A stretch of 64,000 nucleotides of DNA, taken from the NCBI RefSeq assembly GCF_040703125.1, contig NZ_CP160035.1, positions 3,396,001 to 3,460,000 of the forward strand. The letters are read 5' to 3'. Position numbers and translations under genes: made by a program. The stretch is from Flavobacterium ovatum. Lineage in GTDB: Bacteria; Bacteroidota; Bacteroidia; Flavobacteriales; Flavobacteriaceae. Below are positions 7,850 through 16,792 of the stretch, piece by piece (position 1 is the first letter of the stretch; the number at the start of each line of letters is the position of its first letter). The notes beneath the pieces were generated by a model. That model was not told the origin of the DNA. It made no database searches and was given only the letters and a program-made list of their open reading frames with translations.

Positions 7850-9436
7850 TTAATCATTCCAATGTTTATCAATCACTTTTTGAATTTCTGGATAATTGGC
7901 ATCCGTTTCATTTAATTCTTTGCGTTGTTTTAAAATTTCTTCTTTTAACGAAGCAATAATATCCTTGTATTTTGGGTCTTTGTAACGGTTATTCATTTCT
8001 TCGGGGTCATTTTTTAAATCATAAAATTCCCAAGCTACAGGCGTGTTATAGCCATAAATACGCATTTCTTTATTCCAATAAAATTTATTCCATTCGGCTT
8101 CTGGTAAATAATGTTTGGCATAAAAAAAGATTAACTTATATTGTTTGGTTCGAACACCAAAATGCGCAGGAACCCAGTGGTGAATGTTGTGCATCCAATA
8201 CCGATAATAAGTTGCTGTTCTCCAGTTTTTTTCTGCTTTTCCTTCCAAGGTATTTATAAAACTAAACCCTTGCATGTACGAAGGTTTTTTACCTTTTGCC
8301 AATTCGATTAGCGTTGGAGCGAAGTCGGTATTGTTGATGAGCAAATCGGTTTTGGAACCTGCTTTGACCATTTTTGGATAGTGTACAATAAACGGCATGC
8401 GCATCGATTCGTCATACATCCATCTTTTGTCAATTAAATCGTGTTCACCAAGCATCATTCCTTGGTCACCAGTATATACGATTACGGTATTTTCCCAAAG
8501 ACCTTCTTTTTTTAGATAATCGAACAATCGAGCCAAATTATCATCCACACCTTTGACACATCTTAAATATCTTTTTAAGTATTCTTGATAAGCTAAATGA
8601 GTAGCGATTGTTCCAGAAACAGTATCCTTCAAAAGCATATCTACATAGTTTCGGTATAAATGTCGGTCTGAAACCGAGCTTCCGATTACGGCACCTAATT
8701 TTCCGTTTTTACCAACAGTTGCCTCCGAACCAAAATTGGGTTGAAAATACAAACTCGCTGGTTCTGGAATTTCAACGTCTTTTAAATAATCTGCATATCG
8801 TGGAGCGAACTCAAACATATCATGCGGTGCTTTGTAGTGGTGCATGATGAAAAAAGGTTTCGATTTGTCTCTTTTTTGCAAGTAATCCAAAGTGATATCG
8901 GTAATCACATCGGTGGAATGTCCTACTGTTTTCACTTCGTTTTTCAGCCACTCCCCTTTTCCTTTTTCAAAAAAAGAAGGATTGAAATACTTTCCTTGCG
9001 AATGCAAAACTTTGTAGTAATCAAAGGCTGAAGGTTCGTTTTTCAAATGCCATTTTCCAATCATAGCTGTGGTGTATCCCAGCTTTTTCATTTCCATTGG
9101 CAAGTATTCTTTTGCGGGATCTAATTCCCCATCCAAGTCCAAAACACCATTGGTTTGTGAATACTGACCTGTGATAATACAGGCACGACTAGGCGTGCAA
9201 ATGGAATTGGTTACAAAAGCATTTTCGAAAAGCATTCCTTCGGCCGCCAACTTATCGATGGTAGGCGTTGGGTTTAATTTTGCCAAACGACTCCCATAAG
9301 CACCAATGGCTTGTGCAGTATGATCATCAGACATGATGTAAATGATGTTGGGCTGTTTGTTGCTAGAACGTTGACTAATACCCAATTGACAAAAAAGGAG
9401 TACTGCCAATGTGATTGATAATCCTGTCTTTTTCAT
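7850..9436 (-). CDS. exported S1-family sulfatase
   Basis: 528 residues with a signal peptide (about 1-21). The formylglycine motif is intact: C80 in CTPSRACIITG, preceded by the metal-binding pair D37-D38 in IMSDDHT. Downstream are GKWHL, the VIVYTGDQGMMLGEHDL metal-ligand block and a C-terminal DUF4976-like part (YDLKNDPEEMNN). It requires an anaerobic or FGE-type maturase not encoded in the window. Its place between the GH16 and GH29 genes suggests that it removes sulfate from a galactan residue before GH29 acts; L-galactose-6-sulfate from porphyran is the obvious candidate, but glucosamine or other sulfated sugars are possible. The S1 subfamily needs a database comparison. Confidence 0.9.
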   Translation of the reverse strand: MKKTGLSITLAVLLFCQLGISQRSSNKQPNIIYIMSDDHTAQAIGAYGSRLAKLNPTPTIDKLAAEGMLFENAFVTNSICTPSRACIITGQYSQTNGVLDLDGELDPAKEYLPMEMKKLGYTTAMIGKWHLKNEPSAFDYYKVLHSQGKYFNPSFFEKGKGEWLKNEVKTVGHSTDVITDITLDYLQKRDKSKPFFIMHHYKAPHDMFEFAPRYADYLKDVEIPEPASLYFQPNFGSEATVGKNGKLGAVIGSSVSDRHLYRNYVDMLLKDTVSGTIATHLAYQEYLKRYLRCVKGVDDNLARLFDYLKKEGLWENTVIVYTGDQGMMLGEHDLIDKRWMYDESMRMPFIVHYPKMVKAGSKTDLLINNTDFAPTLIELAKGKKPSYMQGFSFINTLEGKAEKNWRTATYYRYWMHNIHHWVPAHFGVRTKQYKLIFFYAKHYLPEAEWNKFYWNKEMRIYGYNTPVAWEFYDLKNDPEEMNNRYKDPKYKDIIASLKEEILKQRKELNETDANYPEIQKVIDKHWND

Positions 9437-9484
9437 GTTTTAAATTTTACTATTTATGTAGATTTTACCTCTTGTATGTTTTGC

Positions 9485-9592
9485 GTGAGGGATAGCAGCG
9501 GAAATCCTTTTATGGGGCTTTTTCTGCCCCGTAAAAGATTGTAGCGCATAGCCCGACCCGCGTTTTTCAGCGGGTCACGCCCAAATGCTTTT
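9485..9592 (-). repeat. dispersed repeat R2, copy 1 (complete)
   Basis: Read on the minus strand it begins GGGCGTGACCCGCTG, continues GGGTCGGGCTATGCGCTAC and AATCTTTTACGGGGC, has a hairpin of GGGGC/GCCCC type, and ends TGCTATCCCTCACGC. Two related copies lie at 12808-12925 and 34620-34665. It fills the 160-bp gap between the GH29 and sulfatase genes. No protein is encoded; its two hairpins (CCCGCTG...CGGGT and GGGGC...GCCCC) could terminate or process the transcript. Confidence 0.75.
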
Positions 9593-9596
9593 AAAA

Positions 9597-11162
9597 CTAT
9601 TTCTTTGGTGTTATTTTGAATGCAAAAGCATAATCACCTACTTTTTCTTTTGGTAATTGAATGTGTAATCCGTCATTCTCCACTGAGAATTTCATTTTCT
9701 TTTTGTTGGCCAAAAATTCAATCGATTCGATTCCATTGGTAAAATACGGACTTCCTTTTTTGAAGGTATGAATTACTAATTTATTGTCGGTTGGCCAATC
9801 TAGAACCGTTGCATAAACAATGTCTCCTTTGGTTGTAAAACGAATATCTTTGGCTGTATTATCAGCATTTTTATCTTCACTCAAATGACCTTCTTTGACT
9901 ACTGCATCGCCTTCGCCGTAGATATCAAAAGTACGAGTTCCGTAAATGGCTTCGCCATTTGTTCGCAACCAATCTCCCATTTGTAGCAAACGTTCTTTGA
10001 CAGGCTCTGGAATTTCACCATTTGCTTTTGGTGTGATATTCAATAAAACCGCTCCGTTTTTACTCACTACATCAATCAAGAAATCCAGCAAACGATTGGT
10101 CGATTTGTAGTTTGGGTCAGAAATGTGTGACCATGATTTCCAGTCAATAGAATCATCTGTCAACCACGGAAAATCTTTTTTCTCACTCATTCTTGCTCGT
10201 TCCAAATCTAGAACAGCAGTGCCTTCGGCAAAATCATGAAATTTGTAAGTTGACACTACTTCTTGATTGTTTTTCTCAGCATGATTGTAATAATATTCTA
10301 AGAATTCTTTACGATAATCTTCGCCAATGATGTCCATTTTATTATCAAACCAAACCATATCTGGATTGTACTTATTGGTAATCTCCTTCAAACGGTCCAA
10401 CCATTCTTTATTAAATTGCTCGTCAGCCAATGGGTAATAAGATGCCGCTCCTAGTTTTTTTCTATTTGGATTATCTGGGAAAAGGAAATCACCTTTTTTA
10501 ACTTTTGGACCGTACAAACCCGCATATCTTGGGTCTGATGCATCGGTAGTTTCATCCCAAGTTGGGTACCAAGCATACAACCATTGACGGTGAAAAGTAG
10601 CGATAAATTTCATCCCTCTTTTTCTAATTTCCTTAGACAGTTCGCCCATGATATCACGTTTAGGTCCCATTTCTTTGGCATCCCATTTGGTCAAATCACT
10701 ATCCCACATGGCAAAACCATCGGCATGTTCAGAAACGGGTCCTGAGAATTTTGCACCTGATTTTTCAAATAAATCTGCCCAAGCAGCAGCGTCAAACTTT
10801 TCAGCCTTAAACATCGGAATGAAATCTTTGTAACCAAATTTATCCAAAGGTCCGTAGGTATTTACGTGATGCGTGTAGTACTCACTTTCTTTCCCTTTCC
10901 TAGCCTCAGGATTGTCCTTGTTTACATACATCCAGTGCGAGTACCATTCATTTTTATATTCTGGAACCGAGTACGGTCCCCAGTGGCAGTAGATTCCGAA
11001 TTTAGCATCCAAGAACCATTCTGGTGTTTTGTGTTGTTCCAATGATTTCCAATCGGCTTTGTATTCGATCTTTTTGTCGGCAACTTTATTTTTGGTTGTT
11101 TTCTGTTGTGCATTGCAGGATACTAATGCAATAGTCACTAATCCTAAAACAGTGTTTTTCAT
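9597..11162 (-). CDS. alpha-L-fucosidase family lipoprotein (GH29)
   Basis: 521 residues with a lipobox LVSC (Cys16). It has the GH29 catalytic barrel with DAKFGIYCHWGPYSVPE, FSGPVSEHADGFAMWDS and the nucleophile strand DMVWFD (D273). The C-terminal part (about 400-521) is the usual beta-sandwich. It is a paralogue of the partial GH29 gene at the left edge. Family reaction: exo-cleavage of alpha-L-fucosyl, or in algal galactan loci alpha-L-galactosyl, residues. The gene is downstream of the MaoC/Gfo genes on the same strand (86-bp gap) and upstream of the sulfatase, so it may link the polysaccharide locus with the catabolic cluster. Confidence 0.9.
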   Translation of the reverse strand: MKNTVLGLVTIALVSCNAQQKTTKNKVADKKIEYKADWKSLEQHKTPEWFLDAKFGIYCHWGPYSVPEYKNEWYSHWMYVNKDNPEARKGKESEYYTHHVNTYGPLDKFGYKDFIPMFKAEKFDAAAWADLFEKSGAKFSGPVSEHADGFAMWDSDLTKWDAKEMGPKRDIMGELSKEIRKRGMKFIATFHRQWLYAWYPTWDETTDASDPRYAGLYGPKVKKGDFLFPDNPNRKKLGAASYYPLADEQFNKEWLDRLKEITNKYNPDMVWFDNKMDIIGEDYRKEFLEYYYNHAEKNNQEVVSTYKFHDFAEGTAVLDLERARMSEKKDFPWLTDDSIDWKSWSHISDPNYKSTNRLLDFLIDVVSKNGAVLLNITPKANGEIPEPVKERLLQMGDWLRTNGEAIYGTRTFDIYGEGDAVVKEGHLSEDKNADNTAKDIRFTTKGDIVYATVLDWPTDNKLVIHTFKKGSPYFTNGIESIEFLANKKKMKFSVENDGLHIQLPKEKVGDYAFAFKITPKK

Positions 11163-11248
11163 AATATTTGGTTATTTTTTGGTTATACAAACATAGGTGA
11201 AACCGCTAACTAAGGCATTCACATATGTCCATTATAGTAGAACAAACG

Positions 11249-11692
11249 TTATATTTTCTTTTTTGCTAATAAGATATGGTCGCACACAAGCACTAAATCA
11301 CCATTTTGATTGAAAATTTCGACATGCTCGTTTATTTGTCCAAATTCGGGTTTGTTGGAATCTTTCTTTTCGCTAATGGTAATTACCACGTTTATGGTAT
11401 CACCAATATAAACGGGTTTTACAAAACGCAAACGGTCGTAGCCCTTTGAAAAAGCCTCTGGATTAATTTCTGTAGCGGTCATTCCGATTCCCACACTAAA
11501 AGTCAAGGTTCCGTGAGCAATTCGTTGTTTGAAGGGTTGTGTCTTGCACCATTCAGCATCCATATGGTGCGGAAAAAAATCCCCCGTATGTCCTGCGTGA
11601 ACCACAAAATCCGTTTCGGTTATGGTTCGTCCAAAAGTTTCTCTTTTGCTTCCTAGTTCGTAATCTTCGTAAAATCGTGATAGTATGTGCAT
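11249..11692 (-). CDS. MaoC-like (R)-enoyl-CoA hydratase
   Basis: 147 residues, a single hot-dog fold. The hydratase-2 signature region is visible around residues 24-62: [21 protein letters not shown], with the Asp and His of the usual D-x4-H catalytic pair, followed by [15 protein letters not shown] and the strand [14 protein letters not shown]. The family adds water to, or removes it from, acyl-CoA thioesters. It starts 11 bp after the Gfo/Idh/MocA gene and so belongs to the same transcript. With two CoA-transferases nearby it probably acts on the CoA ester that they form. Substrate unknown; MaoC proteins of this size also occur in mesaconyl- or itaconyl-CoA hydration. Confidence 0.82.
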   Translation of the reverse strand: MHILSRFYEDYELGSKRETFGRTITETDFVVHAGHTGDFFPHHMDAEWCKTQPFKQRIAHGTLTFSVGIGMTATEINPEAFSKGYDRLRFVKPVYIGDTINVVITISEKKDSNKPEFGQINEHVEIFNQNGDLVLVCDHILLAKKKI

Positions 11693-11703
11693 GTTTCTTT
11701 ATT

Positions 11704-12774
11704 TTATATAGAATAATTGGGTAAAATACCTCCGTTGTCATTCGATTCATAGGCAGCTTCTACGATTGCCATCGAGTGCACCACATCTTCCACGCTAGTG
11801 GGTAATTCGGTGGTAGAACCTTCTACAAATCGCATTAAGGACGCCATTGTTCCCACAAATGCATCGGGGAACCAAGAGCCTTTTAGCGGCACTTCAATCC
11901 ATTTTGGTTTTTCTCCTTCGGTTACAATGCAGTACTCAAACAAATCGGGTTTGCCATTTGGGTAGTCTAGTAGCAATCCTATTCGAGCTTTGATAGCTCC
12001 TTTGGTACCTTCCCATTTCACAAAACTTTCTTGGTTTTTCTCGCCAAAATTATGATCGTGATTGGTGTTGATAATTGCTCGCATCGCATCATTATAATCC
12101 ATAATCGTCGTCGTACGAGTAGACGACATTGTTTTACCTGGATTTCGTAAGGTTTTCGAATACACTTTTTTTGGGTTACCTAAAAACGAGCGAATCAAAT
12201 CAATATAATGAATGCTGTGTTGCTGAATTTCCAATCTCGGGTGATTCACCACATTCGGGAAATATTCCCAAGGGGTATATATGGACAAACGCACTTCAAA
12301 ATCGTACAATTCGCCAATCAATCCTCGGTCGATGATGTCTTTTGCCGCCATAATATAGGGTGCAAAACGCATCTGACAATTTACGGCTGCCTTTAGTTTT
12401 TTTCTTCTACAAACTCCCAAAATCGCCAAAGTTTGCTCAAAATCATCTCCCATGGGTTTCTGAATCAAAACTGCTGCTTCGTCAGGCAATTGCTCCAATG
12501 TTTGCACAAACTGATTCGGCATAAGGGTCAAATCATAAATAGCGTACGAAGGAGCATCTTTGACCATATCGGCAACCGTTTCATAGACAGTCGGAATCGC
12601 AAATTTCTTTGCCAATTCCTCCGCTCTTTCGCGAGTTCTATTGGTGATTCCCGCAATCGTAAAGCCCACACTTTTGTAAGCAGGCAAATGCGCATCACGC
12701 ACAATTCCGCCCGCTCCAATAATGTAAATCGGACGATTTTCAATGGGTAATGTTGGTTTGTAGTTAATATCCAT
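11704..12774 (-). CDS. Gfo/Idh/MocA-family NAD(P)-dependent oxidoreductase
   Basis: 356 residues, cytoplasmic. The Rossmann motif is IIGAGGIVRDAHLPAYKSVG (residues about 18-38); the dinucleotide-binding EKP-type motif appears as IQKPMGDD (about residue 105); and a C-terminal alpha/beta substrate domain contains NVVNHPRLEIQQHSIHYIDL, where H residues take the place of the usual catalytic His. Such enzymes oxidise or reduce sugars, inositols and related polyols. Co-transcribed with the MaoC gene (11-bp gap). It may oxidise the imported sugar to an acid or lactone. Exact substrate unknown. Confidence 0.85.
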   Translation of the reverse strand: MDINYKPTLPIENRPIYIIGAGGIVRDAHLPAYKSVGFTIAGITNRTRERAEELAKKFAIPTVYETVADMVKDAPSYAIYDLTLMPNQFVQTLEQLPDEAAVLIQKPMGDDFEQTLAILGVCRRKKLKAAVNCQMRFAPYIMAAKDIIDRGLIGELYDFEVRLSIYTPWEYFPNVVNHPRLEIQQHSIHYIDLIRSFLGNPKKVYSKTLRNPGKTMSSTRTTTIMDYNDAMRAIINTNHDHNFGEKNQESFVKWEGTKGAIKARIGLLLDYPNGKPDLFEYCIVTEGEKPKWIEVPLKGSWFPDAFVGTMASLMRFVEGSTTELPTSVEDVVHSMAIVEAAYESNDNGGILPNYSI

Positions 12775-12807
12775 TATCTGTTTTTTTTAATAGTATTTTT
12801 TATTTGG

Positions 12808-12925
12808 GCGTGCCCCTCCGTAAACTTCGGGTCGGGCTTTTCGTTCCCGCTTTTTTTTATCAATTGCCTCGGGTTTAAACCCGAGGCAATTGATAAAAAA
12901 AGAGCTCCACTTCAATCCCTCACGC
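12808..12925 (+). repeat. dispersed repeat R2, copy 2, with a 50-bp perfect palindrome
   Basis: Opens GGGCGTGCCCCTCCG, then CGGGTCGGGCTTTTCGTTCC, and closes CTTCAATCCCTCACGCG, the same ends as copy 1 at 9485-9592. Its centre (12852-12901) is a perfect palindrome of two 25-bp arms meeting at TTT|AAA (between 12876 and 12877), with seven T at one edge and seven A at the other, so it can be a terminator on both strands. It lies just upstream of the Gfo gene start. Confidence 0.8.
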
Positions 12926-12929
12926 GAGA

Positions 12930-13163
12930 ATCAAAGGTCAAAGGTCAAACTTCAAAAATCAATTTCAAAAGTCAATTTCAAAAATCAAATCTTAATTCAC
13001 TTTTACGCTTCGAACAAATCAAAAATCAACAATTGTTGATCAAAAATCGTTAATCTTTTTCCCCGTTCCAACAAATCAGAAATCAAAAATCGTTAGTCAA
13101 AAATCGTTAATCATTTTCCCCGTTCCAACAAATCAAAAATCAGCAATCGTTAATCACCAATCG
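12930..13163. repeat. degenerate AATCAAAAATCGTTAATC short repeats
   Basis: A stretch built from variants of TCAAAAATCGTTAATC and CCCCGTTCCAACAAATCA. Two clear units of 57 bp start at 13041 and 13098, with diverged half-units on both sides, and a 16-bp palindrome ATCAACAATTGTTGAT at 13025-13040. No coding potential. Together with repeat R2 it accounts for the whole 389-bp gap between the Gfo gene and the solute-binding gene, and it may split the cluster into two transcripts. Confidence 0.7.
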
Positions 13164-14402
13164 TTAATCATTTTTTTCAATCAAATCAATCTTCCCTTGC
13201 GCTTCCTCCAAAATAAATGCAATGCTTTTGTCGCTATTGATTACTTCCACAACAATCTGGTCAATTACGTCTGCAATTTCAGACCAATTGCTTTTGCGGG
13301 GTAGGGAGCGGGTATTTTTATGTAATTCCTCTAATTTGTAATAATAGGGAACCAGTTCGTTTACTTCTTTATCGTGCCAAGTTGATTTTCTACAACCAAT
13401 TCCGCCTTCCAAAGTAAGTAGTTTATCGTTTTTTGCATTTACAGCAAATTGTATAAAATTGTAGGCAAGGTCTTTATTGGTACTCCCTTTTCCAATTACG
13501 TACATCCAATAAGCGTTGAGAGAAACTCCTTCGCCATTCGGACCCGCAGGAACATTCGTCACATCGATTTTGCCTTTCACTTTCGAATCGGGATATACTT
13601 CACCAAAAGAGGCAAAACCAAACCAATTGACCATCATCGCCAAGTTTCCGTTGGCGAAAGCCATTCCGGACTTAACCGAATCAAATTCGCGAGAATCAGG
13701 GTGAATAGCTTTGGTGTTCTTCAATGCTGAACGGTAAAACTCCATACCCTCGATAGCTATTTCAGTATTGATTTTTATTTTTTTATTCGAATCGAATAAA
13801 TCGCCTCCACGGGTCCATAACTGTAGGCAGAAATCAAAAACGGTATTGTGTCCGTCAGGATAAGCTGCAAATGTAGTTCCGTACAAACCTTGTTCCGGTC
13901 GGTTAAAAAATTTGGCCACCTCCATCAAGTCATCCCAAGTTTTGGGAACTTCCAATTTTTTTCCATATAAACCATAAAAAGCAATTTGCTCTTCCATTGA
14001 GTCGAATAAATCCTTTCGATAAATCAAACATTCAGGTCCATCATGAAAAGGTAATCCAACGGTTTTGCCTTCAAATCGTTGTTTATACAACAAGGATTCT
14101 GACCAACCTTCGGAGAAATCAGCGGGTGAATGTGCAGCGATATAAGGTGTTAAATCTTCGACGGCATTCGTTGCAAAAGCTTCTGTAATCCAATCGGTAT
14201 TGATTAAAGAAACATCCCAAGTTCCATTTGCTAATCCTTTGTTTTTTAAAATAGTATCATACAAGGGGTGCAAATCAAAGGCGGTTGCTTCCAATTCAAA
14301 ATCACATCCCGTTTCGGCACAAAAAGCCTCCCATATTTTTATTATGGAAGTTTCGAAAGCATCAAATTTACGTACGGCTATTTTAAATTTTGGTTTACTC
14401 AT
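13164..14402 (-). CDS. leaderless family 1 extracellular solute-binding-like protein A
   Basis: 412 residues with the fold pattern of ABC sugar-binding proteins (family 1): WDVSLINTDWITEAFATNAVEDL, GLPFHDGPECLIYRKDLFD, PKTWDDLMEVAKFF and SGMAFANGNLAMMVNWFG. There is no signal peptide or lipobox; the N-terminus is MSKPKFKIAVRKFD and no upstream in-frame extension helps, since the CoA-transferase gene ends 1 bp away. No ABC permease or ATPase is encoded nearby. So a binding-protein fold appears to be used in the cytoplasm, perhaps as a sensor, carrier or enzyme. It ends the five-gene tight group 13164-19037. Confidence 0.8.
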   Translation of the reverse strand: MSKPKFKIAVRKFDAFETSIIKIWEAFCAETGCDFELEATAFDLHPLYDTILKNKGLANGTWDVSLINTDWITEAFATNAVEDLTPYIAAHSPADFSEGWSESLLYKQRFEGKTVGLPFHDGPECLIYRKDLFDSMEEQIAFYGLYGKKLEVPKTWDDLMEVAKFFNRPEQGLYGTTFAAYPDGHNTVFDFCLQLWTRGGDLFDSNKKIKINTEIAIEGMEFYRSALKNTKAIHPDSREFDSVKSGMAFANGNLAMMVNWFGFASFGEVYPDSKVKGKIDVTNVPAGPNGEGVSLNAYWMYVIGKGSTNKDLAYNFIQFAVNAKNDKLLTLEGGIGCRKSTWHDKEVNELVPYYYKLEELHKNTRSLPRKSNWSEIADVIDQIVVEVINSDKSIAFILEEAQGKIDLIEKND

Positions 14403-14403
14403 T

Positions 14404-15543
14404 TTACAACATTTCTTTGATAATAGCTTGTGTGTGTTCTCCTAATGCAGGGGAACCCAAACTAGATTTCATGTATTGTCCGTCAATTTTAATTGGGCAA
14501 CGTGTAGTTTCATATTCAAAACCATCTCCCATTTTTACTTTCTGAATCATTTCTAAAATCTTGAATCCGTCGTGAGCAAAAAGTTCGTCCCAGTTCATGA
14601 TTTTTGCACACCAAATATCAGCAGGTTCCAACAAACTCAACCAGTGTTCTGTGGTGTTTGTCAATAAGTGATTGGCCAATATTTTCTTGATTTCGTTACG
14701 TTCTGTAAACCAACTAGCACGTTCTGGATAAGCGGCCAAAGCATCGCATCCAATCAATTCTCCAACAAACGGAATGGCTCCCATGGCAAGTGACATATAG
14801 CCCGAAGCCGTTTGGTATACCCCATAAGGTGCACCCAAATAGGCATGTGCACTATTACTTTCTGGCCGAATAGTAGGCGCGCCACCATCATGGTAAAAAG
14901 TAGTAATCGATTCAAATTGAAAATCAAGAATAGACTCCAACATACTTATCGAAACTTTTGAACCTTCGCCAGTTTTTGCTTTTTTGATTAATCCAGCCAA
15001 AATACCTTGTGCCAAATGCGCTCCTGCCAATATATCAACAATTGCCAAACCTACCGGTACAGGACCATCGGATATTTTTCCGTTCAACCAAGTCACACCC
15101 GATAAGGATTGTACGAGCAAATCTTGTCCTGGCTTACTTTTCCACGGACCCTCATCACCATAACCAGAAATATCACCATAGACAATCGATGGATTTATTT
15201 TTTTGATAGTTTCATAATCAAATCCCAAGCGCTCAATCACTCCTGGGCGGAAATTGTGCACCAAAACATCGGCTTTTTCGATTAATTTTAAAACTTGTGC
15301 TTTATCTTTTTCGACCTTTAAATCGGCCTGAAAACTTTCTTTATTTCGATTAATAGCTCTAAAAACAGTCGATTCTCCGTTCAATATCACATTTGAAACA
15401 TATAATTGACGGCAAATATCTCCTGTTTCTGGACGTTCGACTTTAATGACACGTGCGCCCAAATCGGCCAATCGCAAAGTAGCTGAAGGAGCAGACAAAA
15501 ACTGACTCAAATCAACGATTAATATATCTTGTAATGGTTTCAT
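14404..15543 (-). CDS. class III CoA-transferase A (CaiB/BaiF family)
   Basis: 379 residues with the typical interlocked family III features: [18 protein letters not shown] near the N-terminus, [36 protein letters not shown] and the catalytic Asp at about D170 ([11 protein letters not shown]). The family transfers CoA between carboxylates (for example formyl/oxalate, carnitine, succinate donors). It starts 17 bp after its paralogue B and is followed by the solute-binding gene with a 1-bp gap. The two paralogues share most motifs, so they may form a heterodimer or serve successive acids. Confidence 0.88.
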   Translation of the reverse strand: MKPLQDILIVDLSQFLSAPSATLRLADLGARVIKVERPETGDICRQLYVSNVILNGESTVFRAINRNKESFQADLKVEKDKAQVLKLIEKADVLVHNFRPGVIERLGFDYETIKKINPSIVYGDISGYGDEGPWKSKPGQDLLVQSLSGVTWLNGKISDGPVPVGLAIVDILAGAHLAQGILAGLIKKAKTGEGSKVSISMLESILDFQFESITTFYHDGGAPTIRPESNSAHAYLGAPYGVYQTASGYMSLAMGAIPFVGELIGCDALAAYPERASWFTERNEIKKILANHLLTNTTEHWLSLLEPADIWCAKIMNWDELFAHDGFKILEMIQKVKMGDGFEYETTRCPIKIDGQYMKSSLGSPALGEHTQAIIKEML

Positions 15544-15560
15544 TATTCTACGTATTACAG

Positions 15561-16703
15561 TTATAAATTAAATTCTTTTCTAATGTCAGCAGTATGTTGA
15601 CCGACTCTTGGAGCTGGTTTTGGAGCAAAAATCCTTTCGTCATCCATTCGAATAGGACAACGCAACGTGTGTACTTCTTCACCAGAAAGTAATTCCAACT
15701 TTTGATCCATTTGTAAAACTTTATACCCTTCGTGGTTCAATAAATCATCATAATTGAAAACCGCAGAAGCCCAAATTCCAGCAGGCTCTAAAATATCCAA
15801 CCATTCTTGTGTGCTTTTTTCGATAAAGAAATCACTCAAAATAGTCATGATTTCATCTTTTTTTGTAAACCATGAATCCGAATCGGTGTACGATGCGATA
15901 GGGGCACAGCCTAATACTTTTCCAATATTCAAAATATTACCCATAGCCAAAGAAAGGTAGTTATCTTTGGTTTTATAGACACCATAAGGAGCGCCTAAAT
16001 ACGGGTTTGCATTCCCTTTTTCAGCTCTTATTGGTTTTTGATTACCATCATTAAGGTAGGTTGTCAAGACTTCGAACTGTAAATCAAGTGTTGATTCTAG
16101 TAAACTTACTTCGACCCAAGCACCTTGGTTGGTTTTGGTTCTTTTATAAATCGAAGCCAAAATACCTTGCGCTAAATGTGAACCTGTAATAATATCCGAA
16201 ACCGCCGCTCCCACAGGAACAGGATCGTCGTTTTTGTTCCCTGTTAAGTTCACAAAACCCGACATGGATTGTACCAATAAATCTTGTCCTGGTTTTTTTA
16301 CCCAAGCACCTTCTGTACCATAACCGGTTACGGTGGCGTAAATCATTTTTGGGTTGATGGCTTTTACTTTTTCATAATCCAAACCGATTTTCTCCATCAC
16401 TCCCGGACGGAAGTTGTGGGTCATGACATCGGCTTTGGCTATTAATTGTCGAACGCACTCCAAATCCTCAGGATTTTTCAAATCGGCTGCATAAGATTCT
16501 TTGTTACGGTTAACGGTGTGAAAAACCAAACTGCTACCATCCAAAAATAAATTTTTCAATGCAATTTGTCTCCCAGCTTCTCCGTGAACCGGACGTTCTA
16601 TTTTTATTACTCTTGCCCCTAAATCTGCCAATCGCAATCCCGCAGACGGGCCTGCCATAAATTGAGCAAATTCGAGTACTACAATTCCTTCTAGTGGTTT
16701 CAT
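15561..16703 (-). CDS. class III CoA-transferase B (CaiB/BaiF family)
   Basis: 380 residues, clearly related to paralogue A and of the same length. Motifs: [56 protein letters not shown], and the catalytic Asp at about D170 in [11 protein letters not shown]. Both copies keep the Asp, so both are likely active. The next gene upstream is solute-binding protein B (89-bp gap). The CoA donor and acceptor cannot be deduced; the nearby MaoC hydratase suggests that an unsaturated or hydroxy acyl-CoA arises. Confidence 0.88.
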   Translation of the reverse strand: MKPLEGIVVLEFAQFMAGPSAGLRLADLGARVIKIERPVHGEAGRQIALKNLFLDGSSLVFHTVNRNKESYAADLKNPEDLECVRQLIAKADVMTHNFRPGVMEKIGLDYEKVKAINPKMIYATVTGYGTEGAWVKKPGQDLLVQSMSGFVNLTGNKNDDPVPVGAAVSDIITGSHLAQGILASIYKRTKTNQGAWVEVSLLESTLDLQFEVLTTYLNDGNQKPIRAEKGNANPYLGAPYGVYKTKDNYLSLAMGNILNIGKVLGCAPIASYTDSDSWFTKKDEIMTILSDFFIEKSTQEWLDILEPAGIWASAVFNYDDLLNHEGYKVLQMDQKLELLSGEEVHTLRCPIRMDDERIFAPKPAPRVGQHTADIRKEFNL

Positions 16704-16792
16704 ATTTTTAATTTGTTTAAAGTAAAAAGTTCATATTGTTAACGATTAGTCTTTAAACAATTTTTAAACTTTTAATCTTTTTTAAACTTTTT

